Assembly (NCBI GenBank): GCA_020137815.1
Contig: CM035352.1
Location: 7,608,905 to 7,672,904 of the forward strand
Length of the DNA stretch: 64,000 nucleotides
Direction of reading: 5' to 3'
Source: Hormiphora californensis
Taxonomy: Eukaryota > Ctenophora > Tentaculata > Cydippida > Pleurobrachiidae
The notes below the pieces were generated by a model. That model was given only the letters and a program-made list of their open reading frames with translations, had not been told where the DNA came from and did no database searches. Made by a program: the position numbers and the translations under genes. Positions within the stretch are counted from its first letter, which is position 1. The number at the start of each line of letters is the position of its first letter. Positions 1 to 13,000 of this stretch are shown here, in pieces.

Positions 1-16
1 CAGTTAGAGTTTCCCC
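1..16. mobile_element. Terminal inverted repeat of a TTA-target MITE, cut by the window edge
   Basis: The first 16 bases match the right terminus of the complete fold-back element at 26248-26537 and are followed by the same TTA. The rest of the element lies outside the window. A 3-bp TTA target suggests a PIF/Harbinger-type non-autonomous element, which is inference. Confidence 0.6.
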
Positions 17-565
17 TTAGGTAAGGTACCTAATCTGGTGAGAATTTTTTAGGGCCTAATCTCATTTAATGAATAATCTGGTGATGAATAAGGGTCAGTT
101 CTCTCGACCCAAATTAAGATGTGAGACCTTGATAAGCAACAAAACATAATGCCAATGGGTGCACAGGTTGCGAGACTTTGAGATTCTAGAAAGCTTGAAC
201 TTTTGCCTTGAGTATCTCAACTAAGAGAGAAGGGATAACCAGGCGGTGGAAAATAAATCCTAATACTTAGCTCTATATTCCATCTCTCGCCCACTCGTGA
301 GGGGGGGGGGGGACTCGTGCTAGTCTCAGTCTCCCAAACCAACCAAATGAGTAGCTACCCCCTCTTTCTCTATCTGTCTCTCTGATCTATCTCTCTGTCT
401 CAGGCCGTTAAAGAAGACCCATTCGACATGATGGGAACACTGAATCCAGCGTGGAGCACGTGCGAGGCTAACAGCAGGTAACATTAACACAGGGTGTTTC
501 TCAAAACAGCAGGTAACAAGAAATACAGAGAGTGTCTCAAAACAGCAGGTAAGTAAGTGGTAACA

Positions 566-589
566 CTGACAGGCCAATGATCCTGACAA
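566..589. mobile_element. Ultra-short family-A insertion (about 24 bp) with near-8-bp target duplication
   Basis: The short sequence CTGACAGGCCAATGATCCTG continues to 589 and is a variant of the dispersed 23-bp family described at 22918. It is flanked by TGGTAACA on the left and AGGTAACA on the right (7 of 8 bases identical). The flank match supports an insertion event. The termini have drifted from the CTGTCAG consensus, so it is probably an older copy. Confidence 0.5.
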
Positions 590-1289
590 AGGTAACATGA
601 AATACACATGGTTTTTCAAAATGGGACACCCTGCACAAAACACTTGAATAATGTTTTGACTTTAAGGAACACCCTGTTTAACAAATTTAAAACAAATTTA
701 AAACAATACCAGCTGTATAACAAATGAGAATGTATAATGATATCGGCTATAAACACACGGCTTGAGTTACATCAAGACACACACAAGGATAGTGACATGA
801 GTGGTATATTTGTTGTTATTGCACCCCAGATAGTGCAACTCATGACACATTTTCTCAACACGACATGGCAGAGAGCGATTTAAAGAAACATACACCATAC
901 GGGCACAATACCTAATATAAGGGGCATCACGTAACAGCAATCCCCGGTCAGCAACTGAGCCGAAGCAACAGACAGCAACTACCCTAAGGGTAAGGGGAGG
1001 CAGCCTGTATAGACACAAGAAATGAGGGAGGCTACTTCTTGCCTGAGTTGTTACAATGCCTGAGGGTTAAGGACACTAAAATTTCAATTTAAAGCTCTCT
1101 CATCTAAAATAGATTTATTGCTCTGTATTAAATCATGTAAATTGGTATCAAGAAGGTAGTTTCAGACAATTTGCAATGATAGGAATATAAATTCACCCAA
1201 CCTCCTAATATTAATGTCCCTAACTTCTCTCCCAACCTCATCTACCACCCTCCCAATCCCCCCTCTAACACCCCCTCTAACACCCATCC

Positions 1290-1714
1290 CCTCCCCAGTT
1301 TGGACACTCTTTAACACCCCTCCCTCCCCAGTTTGGAACCGAAACCATGGTCCCTAGACCATACACAGGCCCGGTAGCACATCCCCAAGTTGGAGGAGAC
1401 ACTTTGAGGCCCCTTCCCAACCAGTCCTGTGCTGTTTACAATGCCACGCGCGGAGTATGATCGACATGGCCCCAAGACCCCAGTTGGAGAATTATGAACT
1501 ACGTGGTACCTGTAGTAACTATGGGCCCTGCTAACTAAACCTGTTAAAGTAACCCACCAAAGTTGAAGTAGCGCCGTGGTCTGGAGGTTTCAATGGCCCA
1601 GCCTCTGAGACAACAAAAAATATGCCCCACCCGTTTAGAGGCAACGAAACCGTGTCCTGGACCATAAATGGGCCCTCTCTAACCCCTTAACACTTCAACA
1701 CCCTCCCCTCCCAG
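1290..1714 (+). repeat. Degenerate tandem copies of the 3' splice site and start of the exon at 1715
   Basis: Upstream of the exon at 1715, several diverged copies of its beginning occur (around 1298, 1328, 1388, 1480, 1560 and 1640). Each has a C-rich tract ending in CCCAG or similar, then TTTGGA or TTGGAG. Most then carry a version of the exon words CCGTGGTCCCTGGACC and GGGCCCGGTAG. The copies differ more from each other than those in the other splice-junction arrays here, so this looks like an old, decayed case of the same phenomenon. Confidence 0.55.
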
Positions 1715-4538
1715 TTTGGAGGACACTGAAGACCCGTGGTCCCTGGACCGATACAATGGGCCCGGTAGTACCAGTAGCGAGGAAAGTGAGGAGGAACATA
1801 CGTTTGGAGTGGCCCCCTCCCAGCCAGTACCTAGTGCCGTGTTCGTGGACCAGGGGGAGTATGAATGGGACATTGGGGAACCAGCAAGAACGTGAGTAAT
1901 TAGTAACTAGTTAGTAACTAGTAACTAATGAGCAACTAGTGAGTAACTAATTAGAAATTAGTGAGTAACTGATTAGTAACTAAACACAAAAATTAAAGTC
2001 CGCCAGCGTCCTTAGCGGGAGGTGTGAATTGCACAACACGTCTCTTACATGTCTGAGTGAGACAACAAAATAGTATTGGAATCTAGACTTGGTTGTTAAT
2101 TGGGGCTAACTGCTCAATCAAGTTCACCCAATTTAGGAATAGAGCTCAGTTAAATAGGGGGCTTGGGAAAGTAGTACACACGACATGCAATCAACCATAA
2201 AATTGCAATGGTGCAGTAGTGAAAACAAGGAAGAGAGAGAGAGAGAGAGGGCTGAGGGGGAGATAGAGAGAGGTAGAGAGAGAGCAGAGATAGAAAGACA
2301 AAGATAGAGAGAGGCGAGACAGAGATAGAGGGAGAGAAGCGTGACTTCGAGTGTAAAAAGTCTCTAGGTTTGAAACCGGTGATAACCGGAAAACAAGGGA
2401 TTAATAGGCTAGAAAACAAAATACTTGCATTCGTTTTGTAACGAGAAATCAGAAAAGCATATCGGGGGGGGGGGGTAGAAATGTAAGCTAAAAGAGAGGG
2501 ATATCAAGAGGGATATCGAGAGGGTTATAAGAGAGGGGGAAGGATAAAGAGGGATATCGATAGTTAAAGATCATAGATGGCAACTGTCGTTTAGTGGTGG
2601 GATACGATTGCATGATGTACATCGTTTCTCTCTCTTTCTCTCTGCTCTCTCGAGATTACAAGAGGAGTATTGTTTACAGACCCCCGGTCCGAGAACAATA
2701 AGTTGTTTGAACTCTCGACCTCATCAATTAGACCATTTACTGTTGGCCGATGTCACCTAGAACTCTATTTCCCTAGTTACACAGAGGACTAGAATTCTAA
2801 TTCCCTAGTTACACTGAGGAATAGAATTCTAACTCCCTAGTTACACCAAGGACTAGAATTCTATTTCCCTAGTTACACCAAGGACTAGAATTCTATTTCC
2901 CTAGTTACACAGAGGACTAGAATTCTAACTCCCTAGGACTAGAATTCTAACTCCCTAGTTACACTGAGGACTAGAATTCTAACTCCCTAGTTAAACAGAG
3001 GACTAGAATTCTAACTCCCTAGTTACACAGAGGACTATAATTCTAACTCCCTAGTTACACAGAGGACTAGAATTCTAAATCCCTAGTTACACAGAGGACT
3101 AGAATTCTATTTCCCTAGTTACACAGAGGACTAGAATTCTATTTCCCTAGTTACACAGAGGACTAGAATTCTAATTCCCTAGTTACACTGAGGACTAGAA
3201 TTCTAACTCCCTAGTTACACCAAGGACTAGAATTCTATTTCCCTAGTTACACCAAGGACTAGAATTCTATTTCCCTAGTTACACAGAGGACTAGAATTCT
3301 AACTCCCTAGTTACACTGAGGACTAGAATTCTAACTCCCTAGTTACACTGAGGACTAGAATTCTAACTCCCTAGTTACACTGAGGACTAGAATTCTAACT
3401 CCCTAGTTACACTGAGGACTATAATTCTAACTCCCTAGTTACACAGAGGACTAGAATTCTATTTCCCTAGTTACACAGAGGACTATAACTCTATTTCCCT
3501 AGTTACACAGAGGACCAAGTGACTCTATCCGAGAGCAGGGAACGACTGTCAACTGTTACCAAGAAAGCTGTGGCTTCTCTGGAGAAAAGCCGGCAAGAGA
3601 AACAAAAAACAAATCCTGCACCAACTGGCAGCAGTCTTATTGACTTCTCTACATTTGAGGACAGGTAAGTGTTCCAGCTTATCGAAAGGTACCCGCACTG
3701 CACCTTTCTCGACTAACCGTTCCCCAGTAAAATATAGATTAGAGCACAACAAAACAGACAGTTCCAATATCTACTGCAGCTATTCCTGGTAGTGACATCT
3801 GAACATGCCCCCCGGGGAACCTCAGTACAACTCACGTGAAGCGTCATCATGACTGCCAAAAACTCCTTCTTCACTGTAAATTCACACATAACCTGCAGCC
3901 CCTCCACCATCTTATCCTGTCCCCCTGCATCCATTCTCCCATTTTATCAAGCACCCCATTCCCCCATTTTGGCTTGTTGAGTACTCAACAAATTCTCACT
4001 GTATGTAACCCCCAACAGGTTGGAGAGCAGTACTGCAGTTGACTTGTTTGACTCCCTAGCAACACCCCAGACAACCACCACTACTACTAGATCTGCATCT
4101 CCTGCTAAAACTGGTGGGCTGGCTGATGATCTGTTCTCACTGGACCTTAGCACCCCCGCAAAGGATTCCAACAAGGTGAGTGTATGATGTTGGGTTAAGT
4201 TAAATCAATGGGGGTACTGGGGGTAATGGGTGGTAACTAGTGGTGGGTTTGGATTGGATTTCTATTGTGGGACAGGTCCAAACTGTCTGGCTGATGGGGC
4301 GAGACTGAATGGCATCGAGTCATCCTTTCATGCTCGGGAAAGTACGGCATGCCTTGTTGAGTAAGGGGTGAGAGGGGGTCAACAAGGCATGCTAGGCAAA
4401 CATGAATTGGACACAGGTCGAGAAACGATGGAGCTTACACTTCAACTAAACAGAGGACTTGTTGAGTAACAGAGGACCACTAAGAGGAACTGTGGTGTAA
4501 ATTAGCACGCTGGAGAGGATCTATTGAACAACGGAGCG

Positions 4539-4636
<98 letters not shown>

Positions 4637-6469
4637 ATGTATGCAGTGAAGGAAGCTAGAAGGAAGTTACCACAACTCCAAGTTGTAATTACAACAGGGA
4701 GTGCCACACCCATTACCAGGTGCCAGATTAGGATGCAGTACAAGATCACTATAATAAGGAGATCTGATCAGATTAGGTCAACCAAGCAGGACTGTGGGAA
4801 ATGTCGAGAGATCGCAAACAACTCTGGTGTGATTGTCAACCTCTCGAAATTGTACAAATCTACACAGTAGCTGGTTACCATGGAAACTGCCGTTGGTTTT
4901 ATCTCATCTCATTAATTTTGTTGGCTGAAGTCTCGTGGGGGGGGGGGGGTAATAATGAAATTTCTGATAAGGACCTCCCCATGCAGGAGTGATGGCACTC
5001 TTGTCCCCTCACTCCAATGGTGACCTCACTCCCCTCCATTATTGCAGGGAGGCATGCCGGTTGTAGCCCCGACCTCACTCTCCCCATTATTACAGGGAGG
5101 CATGCCCCGACCTCACTCCCCCCATTATTACAGGGAGGCATGCCCCGACCTCACTCCCCCCATTATTACAGGGAGGCATGCCGGTTGTAGCCCCGACCTA
5201 ACTCCCCCATTATTACAGGGAGGCATGCCCGTTGTAGCCCCGACCTCACTCCCCCCCCATTATTACAGGGAGGTATGCCCGTTGTAGCCCCGACCTCACT
5301 CTCCCCATTATTACAGGGAGGCATGCCCGTTGTAGCCCCGACCTCACTCCCCCCCCATTATTACAGGGAGGCATGCCCGTTGTAGCCCCGACCTCACTCC
5401 CCCCCCATTATTACAGGGAGGTATGCCCGTTGTAGCCCCGACCTCACTCCCCCCCCATTATTACAGGGAGGTATGCCCGTTGTAGCCCCGACCTAACTCC
5501 CCCCATTATTACAGGGAGGCATGCCCGTTGTAGCCCCGACCTCACTCCCCCCATTATTACAGGGAGGCATGCCCCGACCTCACTCTCCCCATTATTGCAG
5601 GGAGGTATGCCGGTTGTAGCCCCGACCTCTGAGTCACGAAAGTATGAGCTGGATATCTCGTCCCTCCTGGGCCCCACCCCAACTCAACCAACACCACCAT
5701 CAGGTATCTATCTACAGTTTCGTAGTTTTTGAGGAGTATATCACTAGGCTGGTATGGCACCAGGGTATCATACTCAGCTCTGGCAAACGCCCACTCAAGA
5801 ATGTGATAATAACCAAATAATACCAAACAATAAACATAACTTCATTTTTAGGTACACAACAACAACCTAACTGGGGCGCATTCGGTAGTCAACCGGCTGC
5901 CACATCTGGTAGCATGTCAGGATTCGGTAGTCAACCCACAGCCACCTCTGGCTTCCAGGCATTTGGTGGCATGTCAGCATTTGGGGCAACTTCCCAACCG
6001 GCAGGATTCGGGGCTACTAGCACCCAACCGGCAGGATTTGGAGGATCAAGTAGTGGGGGCACATTCGGGGCATCCCAGCCTACTCCCTCCTTTGGAGCTC
6101 AGCCATCTACTGCTGCAGGGAGCTTTGGTGGGTTCGGAGCTGCCCCACAGCAACCTAACTATCAACCAAACTTCGCTTTTCCTGTAAACTTCGGAGAAAC
6201 GGTACGTAAATAGATTCATCATGGCCATACAGAAATGTTGTCTGACTAAGTAGTTGAACAAAATGCACTTCTTTTACCTTGTTATGTAACCCTCCTTTAC
6301 ATTTGTAAACACAGTCTAGCTAGGCAACTTTTACCTATACTTTTGATCTTTTCAGAGCACCACTACTGTCAAACCAGCCAAGTCGACAAACCCATTTCAC
6401 CAGCCCCCTGCTAAAACCAACTCAACAACTTTTGATCCGTTTAGTGACTTGATGGGTGATGCCATTTAG
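1715..6469 (+). CDS. Endocytic/trafficking adaptor-like protein, C-terminal part (5' exons outside window)
   Basis: Six exons join in phase: 1715-1891, 3503-3664, 4019-4175, 5601-5703, 5852-6201, 6356-6469 (TAG stop). The encoded tail (about 345 residues) is low-complexity and acidic, then rich in Phe-Gly with Gln, Pro and Ser. It carries short linear motifs typical of clathrin-adaptor partners: LIDF, DLFDSL, DLFSLDL, an NPF tripeptide (EH-domain ligand) and a C-terminal DPFSDLMGDAI (DPF-type AP2 ligand). No folded domain is visible; an ENTH, ANTH or ArfGAP domain would be upstream of the window. The family (epsin/CLINT1-like, AGFG/ArfGAP-like or similar) cannot be fixed; the adaptor role is inferred from motifs only. 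Three of its introns end in arrays of duplicated acceptor sequence (1290-1714, 2744-3502, 5040-5600). Confidence 0.7.
2233..2340. repeat. Imperfect GA-rich microsatellite
   Basis: A run of GAGA with ATAG interruptions lies in the intron between the exons ending at 1891 and starting at 3503. Reading frames through it are only Leu-Ser repeats on the minus strand and are not genes. Confidence 0.85.
2744..3502 (+). repeat. 32-bp minisatellite (about 24 copies) built on a 3' splice site
   Basis: The unit is the acceptor TTTCCCTAG plus exon start TTACACAGAGGAC, then AGAATTCTA. The last copy is the real junction: the acceptor AG at 3501-3502 is followed by TTACACAGAGGACCAAGTG, which is in phase with the preceding exon. 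In the decoy copies the exon words run into an in-frame TAG after GAC, so use of an upstream copy would end translation after Tyr-Thr-Glu-Asp. Copies fall into a few variants (CAGAGG, CCAAGG, CTGAGG) that recur in blocks, which points to multi-unit duplication. Confidence 0.9.
4354..4385. mobile_element. Ultra-short family-B insertion (32 bp), 7-of-8 target duplication
   Basis: The insert starts TTGTTGAGTAAGGGGT and ends GGGTCAACAA, with 7-bp inverted termini TTGTTGA/TCAACAA. It is flanked by GGCATGCC (4346-4353) and GGCATGCT (4386-4393). The same terminal sequence appears in the perfect palindrome at 56354-56387, which has an exact 8-bp target duplication. It lies in the intron after the exon ending at 4175. 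Confidence 0.6.
4541..4635. repeat. (GA)n microsatellite
   Basis: A nearly pure GA run of about 95 bp sits in the intron between the exons at 4019-4175 and 5601-5703. Confidence 0.95.
5040..5600 (+). repeat. Variable-unit minisatellite (about 12 extra copies) built on a 3' splice site and exon start
   Basis: The unit is CCCCATTATTACAG followed by GGAGGCATGCC and usually GTTGTAGCCCCGACCTC. Units are about 37-51 bp, some with an internal deletion and variable C-runs. The final copy is the real junction: AG at 5599-5600, exon from 5601 encoding Gly-Gly-Met-Pro-Val-Val-Ala-Pro-Thr-Ser. Unlike the other arrays, several decoy units stay open in frame, so alternative acceptors could add GGMPVVAPTS-like peptide repeats. 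Unit-length variation changes the frame between copies. Confidence 0.88.
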
Positions 6470-7042
6470 ATACAGCTGCAGGGGTCCTTTATATGAATAT
6501 AACTATAAGAAAAGATAGTTTTTATGAATAGGTTAACTCACCATTTCTCCTCTTTTTTGGGTCGTCTTTGTTTTTAGTAGTGTGAAGTTAGTAGCTGCAA
6601 CCTTTTCCATAGTTTATTGTTTCCATCCTATCTAATCAATATAGAAATGGAGTGATATATTGTTGTAAAAACGAGTGTTTTGTGTGTTAATTAATTGTGT
6701 GCAAATGTAGAGATTTGGATTAAAATATAACTCTGTGTTAAGCTTTTGTTAAAACTAGTATTAATAGGTATATTTCTACACACACTCAATTCTTCAAAAC
6801 ATATGTTCAAAAACAAAACGAAAAAAACACGAGGTTAAAACATGACGTATTACAGTGAGGATGGTTTGAGTAAGAAAAAAAAGAGAGATCACACAGTGAC
6901 ACAAGTTTTAGCGAAAAAGTGGCGTGTGTGTTCCATCAGTAGGAAACACTCCTCTAGCAACAGTTGCTATGAAACACTCCCCTAGCAACAGTTGCTATGG
7001 AACACTCCTCCAGGAACAACACTTCTCCAGCGATTCCACTCT

Positions 7043-10000
7043 CTAGTACTGGTGGTTAGCGATGAAGAGACTGTCTCCAGCACTGGCTCCCTCGATCTCA
7101 CCGTGGTACTTGCCCAGACATGCCATGTGGTTAGCATAGGCCCTCTTTCGCAGCTCGTTCTGTGCAGCGGCCACATTTTCAGGTTTTCCCTGCCATGCCT
7201 TCAGGACACTAGCCTGGAGAGCTCGTCCGTAGGAGAAAGAGAGGGCCCAGGGTTTGCGAGCTGAGGAAGGGAGAAATATGTGAGTGGGTGAATTGGAAGA
7301 GTACTGAAAGTGAGATCAAGAGATAGTTAGGGGCGGGAAGCCGAATATCGGCTATGAATGGGAAAATCAATGCAACAATCTGATTTCTTCACCAATGTGT
7401 CCCCAATGGTGTCCTTTATCACCAAAAAAAAGTGTAACATCCGGCTCGGAGTGGAACATGCTCAAAATTTAGAAAAACCATATGGGCGTGGTCGAGCGTG
7501 GGAAATTTTTTTACCATCAACCTAAATGGAAAAACGAGGGCACTAGAATGTGCAGAATCATCGCATTAGTGGGGGTAGGTGCCGGAATTAAGTCTCTATC
7601 TCATCCGGTTAATTAGATAATTGGATAATTAGGTTTGCGCATAATTTTCCTTTGGTTATATGGCTATAGCCACTTAGGAAAGGAGTAGAGACAAAACCGA
7701 GGGCACTAAAATGATCAGCGTCCTCGAATTAATGGGGGTAGGTGCTGGAATTAAGTCTCTATCTCATTCGGGTAATTAGATAATTGGATAATTAGGTTTG
7801 CGCATAACCGTTTTTTGGCTATATATGGCTATAGTCACTTAGGAATGGTTTAGAGACTTTTCATTGGTGCCATTTTGTAGGTAATGGTCAAGTTATGGGG
7901 GGTCGACGTCGGACTATTAAGCTCTATCTTCAACCGTTTAGCCGTTATTTGACTTTAAAGGTGCTCAAAATGAGCGAAAAACGGTAAAAAGCCCGATTTT
8001 GAGCACCTTTAAAGTCAAATAACGGCTAAACGGTTGAAGATAGAGCTTAAAAGTCCGACGTCGACCCCCCATAACTTGACCATTGCCTACAAAATGGCGC
8101 CAATGAAAAGTCTCTAAACCATTCCTAAGTGGCTATAGCCATATAGCCAAAAAACGGTTATGCGCAAACCTAATTATCCTATTATCTAATTACCCGAATG
8201 AGATAGAGACTTAATTCCAGCACCTACCCCAACTAATTCGAGGACGCTGATCATTTTAGTGCCCTCGGTTTTGTCTCTACTCCTTTCCTAAGTGGCTATA
8301 GCCATATAACCAAAGGAAAATTATGCACAAACCTAATTATCCAATTATCTAATTAACCGGATGAGATAGAGACTTAATTCCGGCACCTACCCCCACTAAT
8401 GCGATGATTCTGCACATTCTAGTGCCCTCGTTTTTCCATTTAGGTTGATGGTAAAAAAAATCCCACGCTCGACCACGCCCATATGGTTTTTCTAAATTTT
8501 GAGCATGCTCCACTCCGAGCCGGATGTTACACTTTTTTTTGGTGATAAAGGACACCATTGGGGACACATTGGTGAAGAAATCAGCTTGTTGCATTGATTT
8601 TCCCATTCAGGCTGGTCTAGCCCCTAACTAAGATATATTGGGCTGATTGATAGTTCTATTTCAATTTCGTCCGAAAGAGATTAGAGATAGACTCACCCTT
8701 ATCACCGAAGTTGTTGATGGCATTAAGGTTCTGGGATGCAGCCTCCTCACTCTGTCCTCCAGAGAGGAAAGTGATTCCCACAACAGCAGGAGGGACAGTC
8801 CTGGAGAGAGCTGAAATGGGGTATTGAGTTAGTGCTGTTCAGTTGTAGTAGCCTGCTACTAAAATCAACAAGTTAGCGGGGATGATGGGGGGATGAAGTA
8901 TTCAGTGATGGATGGGGAACTTTGCTGACCGATTTGATTTAGACTGATAAAGTTTCACTAAACACAGGATATCAACAGATCTGATAACCCAGCAATATCA
9001 GATAACACCCCCCCCCCCTCAGATATCTAGTTAGGGGCGGGAAGCCGAATATCGGCTATGAATGGGAAAATCAATGCAACAATCTGATTTCTTCACCAAT
9101 GTGTCCCCAATGGTGTCCTTTATCACCAAAAAAAAGTGTAACATCCGGCTCGGAGTGGAACATGCTCAAAATTTAGAAAAACCATATGGGCGTGGTCGAG
9201 CGTGGGAAATTTTTTTACCATCAACCTAAATGGAAAAACGAGGGCACTAGAATGTGCAGAATCATCGCATTAGTGGGGGTAGGTGCCGGAATTAAGTCTC
9301 TATCTCATCCGGTTAATTAGATAATTGGATAATTAGGTTTGCGCATAATTTTCCTTTGGTTATATGGCTATAGCCACTTAGGAAAGGAGTAGAGACAAAA
9401 CCGAGGGCACTAAAATGATCAGCGTCCTCGAATTAATGGGGGTAGGTGCTGGAATTAAGTCTCTATCTCATTCGGGTAATTAGATAATTGGATAATTAGG
9501 TTTGCGCATAACCGTTTTTTGGCTATATATGGCTATAGTCACTTAGGAATGGTTTAGAGACTTTTCATTGGTGCCATTTTGTAGGTAATGGTCAAGTTAT
9601 GGGGGGTCGACGTCGGACTATTAAGCTCTATCTTCAACCGTTTAGCCGTTATTTGACTTTAAAGGTGCTCAAAATGAGCGAAAAACGGTAAAAAGCCCGA
9701 TTTTGAGCACCTTTAAAGTCAAATAACGGCTAAACGGTTGAAGATAGAGCTTAAAAGTCCGACGTCGACCCCCCATAACTTGACCATTGCCTACAAAATG
9801 GCGCCAATGAAAAGTCTCTAAACCATTCCTAAGTGGCTATAGCCATATAGCCAAAAAACGGTTATGCGCAAACCTAATTATCCTATTATCTAATTACCCG
9901 AATGAGATAGAGACTTAATTCCAGCACCTACCCCAACTAATTCGAGGACGCTGATCATTTTAGTGCCCTCGGTTTTGTCTCTACTCCTTTCCTAAGTGGC

Positions 10001-13000
10001 TATAGCCATATAACCAAAGGAAAATTATGCACAAACCTAATTATCCAATTATCTAATTAACCGGATGAGATAGAGACTTAATTCCGGCACCTACCCCCAC
10101 TAATGCGATGATTCTGCACATTCTAGTGCCCTCGTTTTTCCATTTAGGTTGATGGTAAAAAAAATCCCACGCTCGACCACGCCCATATGGTTTTTCTAAA
10201 TTTTGAGCATGCTCCACTCCGAGCCGGATGTTACACTTTTTTTTGGTGATAAAGGACACCATTGGGGACACATTGGTGAAGAAATCAGCTTGTTGCATTG
10301 ATTTTCCCATTCAGGCTGGTCTAGCCCCTAACTAATCAGGTTTTATCCGATGATAGATGAGGTGACAAGATGGACCAGTCCCGCTTCGTGCTGCTAACAA
10401 TATCTACTCTCGTAGCGCGCCCAGAGCCCCGACCCCGCGCGCGCTGCCAAGTCCCGAATCTCTAATTTCTCGATCACTCTCCCAGTCTCTCAGCGATCGT
10501 GATGTGTGGGAATGTTCTAGCATGCTTGATGAGATTGAATGGCTAGTGGCCACAATAAATGAACGCAGGTGGCTCCTTTTTCAGAAAATAATGCACTACA
10601 AACTCGATAAATACAGGGAAACATCTCACGCTATAAACATCAGTTGTTGTTCTAACATGATTTGTGTTCGTTCAGATCACGTTCACGATAAATAAACAGT
10701 ATCACTACCAGGCCCATTTTAATTTCACACCAACTTCCTTCTTGTATCAAGTCATATGGCCCAAATCACATCTGTGTACACACTAACAATATCAGAGTGC
10801 TAGCTGTTGGCCCAAATCGCACACACACACACTCTCTAGTCTCTCTCTCTCTCCCTGTCTCCCATATCAGAGCACTGCTGTTTAGAGGATATATGGTGGC
10901 GGGGGAGGGGGGAGGATGGGGAACCTAAATCTTGTTTAGTCGGCAAATATGATTTGCATTAATTCATTTAGTGCTCCCTCTTACATCCCTCCTTGCCTAG
11001 CTCCCTCGTACATCGTATTATCCCTCCTTTCCTACCCTAGCTCCATCTCTAACCCCTTTATCCACCCCTTTACAACCCCATCTCGCCTTTCTAACCCCTT
11101 TATATCCACCCCTGCACACTACCCTCCACCTGTCTTTTAATATTGTTCGGTAATAAAGAGAAATGACTTGCTTGGAAAGCAAGATGTGTGTGTAGCCTAT
11201 CAAATTCTAACTAATCTCCCCCCCCCCCCCCCCCCGTGTGTATTGTGGTGGGGAAGGAAGTGCATAATATTATATGAGTCGAGATTCCAGAACTTTCTAC
11301 ACACTGAGTCCACAGAAAAGAAGGAATAATTTACACTCCCCCATCGCGATGCATCGTTTCTATCTCTTTCTCTCTCTCTCTCTTTCTTTCTCTCTCTCTC
11401 TCTGTCTCTCTGCCTCCTTCTAGAAGAATAAATTTCGGTTGCTATGTACAGAGCGGACAGAGCCGACAGAGAGCCTCTTGATATGCATTCACTCCCCACT
11501 CATTACATATGCAAAGCAGCAGCTGTCAGCTAGTACAGTCAGCTACTCACAGCTAGGCTCTCTCCAAGAAAGCAACTAGCAATCGTATACAATGGTGAAT
11601 GAGATATGATTATATGGTCTCCCAAGATAGAAGAAAGTGGTATCCCGTCTCCTACCGCCCGGAGAGAGAACTGATAAGGTTGGACTGTTATAGAACTGCC
11701 GGTTTGCTAGCCTAGCCAGGTGTGATTCTTGGTGAACCTGCCCAACACAACAACTACAACCCCACCACTACCACTACCACCCTATATTATCTACGTACCA
11801 AATGGCAAATATTGCTACAATTACCATTTACCACCTTTTAATAATCTACTTACCAGTAACAGTAGCACAGGCGACCTGTTCAGGGGTTGCCTTCACTGGA
11901 CACTGCATACCAGGAGTCACCATATTGGGCTTTAGAAGGGATCCCTCTAGGTAGAGGTTGTGATCAAGACACGCCTGGGAAGGGGAGGATTAGAGATTAG
12001 TAAGGGATCCCTCTAGGTAGAGGTTGTGATCCAGACATGCCTGGGAAGGGGAGGATTAGAGATTAGTAAGGGATCCCTCTAGATATAGGTTGTGATCCAG
12101 ACATGCCTGGGAAGGGGAGGATTAGAGATTAGTAAGGGATCCCTCTAGGTAGAGGTTGTGATCAAGACACGCCTGGGAAGGGGAGGATTAGAGATTAGTA
12201 AGGGATCCCTCTAGGTAGAGGTTGTGGTCCAGACACGCCTGGGTTAGGGAGGATTAGAGATTAGTAAGGGATCCCTCTAGGTAGAGGTTGTGATCCAGAC
12301 ACGCCTGGGAAGGGGAGGATTAGAGATTAGTAAGGGATCCCTCTAGGTAGAGGTTGTGATCAAGACACGCCTGGGAAGGGGAGGATTAGAGATTAGTAAG
12401 GGATCCCTCTAGGTAGAGGTTGTGATCAAGACACGCCTGGGAAGGGGAGGATTAGAGATTAGTAAGGGATCCCTCTAGGTAGAGGTTGTGATCCAGACAC
12501 GCCTGGGAAGGGGAGGATTAGAGATTAGTAAGGGATCCCTCTAGGTAGAGGTTGTGATCAAGACACGCCTGGGAAGGGGAGGATTAGAGATTAGTAAGGG
12601 ATCCCTCTAGGTAGAGGTTGTGGTCCAGACATGCCTGGGGGAAGGGGGAGGATTAGAGATTAGTAAGGGATCCCTCTAGGTATAGGTTGTGGTCCAGACA
12701 CGCCTGGGAAGGGGAGGATTAGAGATTAGTAAGGGATCCCTCTAGGTACAGGTTGTGGTCCAGACACGCCTGGGAAGGGGAGGATTAGAGATTAGTAAGG
12801 GATCCCTCTAGGTAGAGGTTGTGATCCAGACATGCCTGGGAAGGGGAGGATTAGAGATTAGTAAGGGATCCCTCTAGATATAGGTTGTGATCCAGACATG
12901 CCTGGGAAGGGGAGGATTAGAGATTAGTAAGGGATCCCTCTAGGTAGAGGTTGTGATCAAGACACGCCTGGGAAGGGGAGGATTAGAGATTAGTAAGGGA

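Noticed and set aside
3975-3992. 18-bp palindrome TTGTTGAGTACTCAACAA as a family-B insertion
   Set aside because: It shares the family-B ends, but its flanks (ATTTTGGC and ATTCTCAC) do not form a target duplication, so I could not support an insertion.
8349-8606. 85-codon frame repeated identically at 10053-10310
   Set aside because: Both lie inside one arm of the 1,303-bp palindromic elements. Identity reflects the element copies; there is no domain or codon pattern of a protein.
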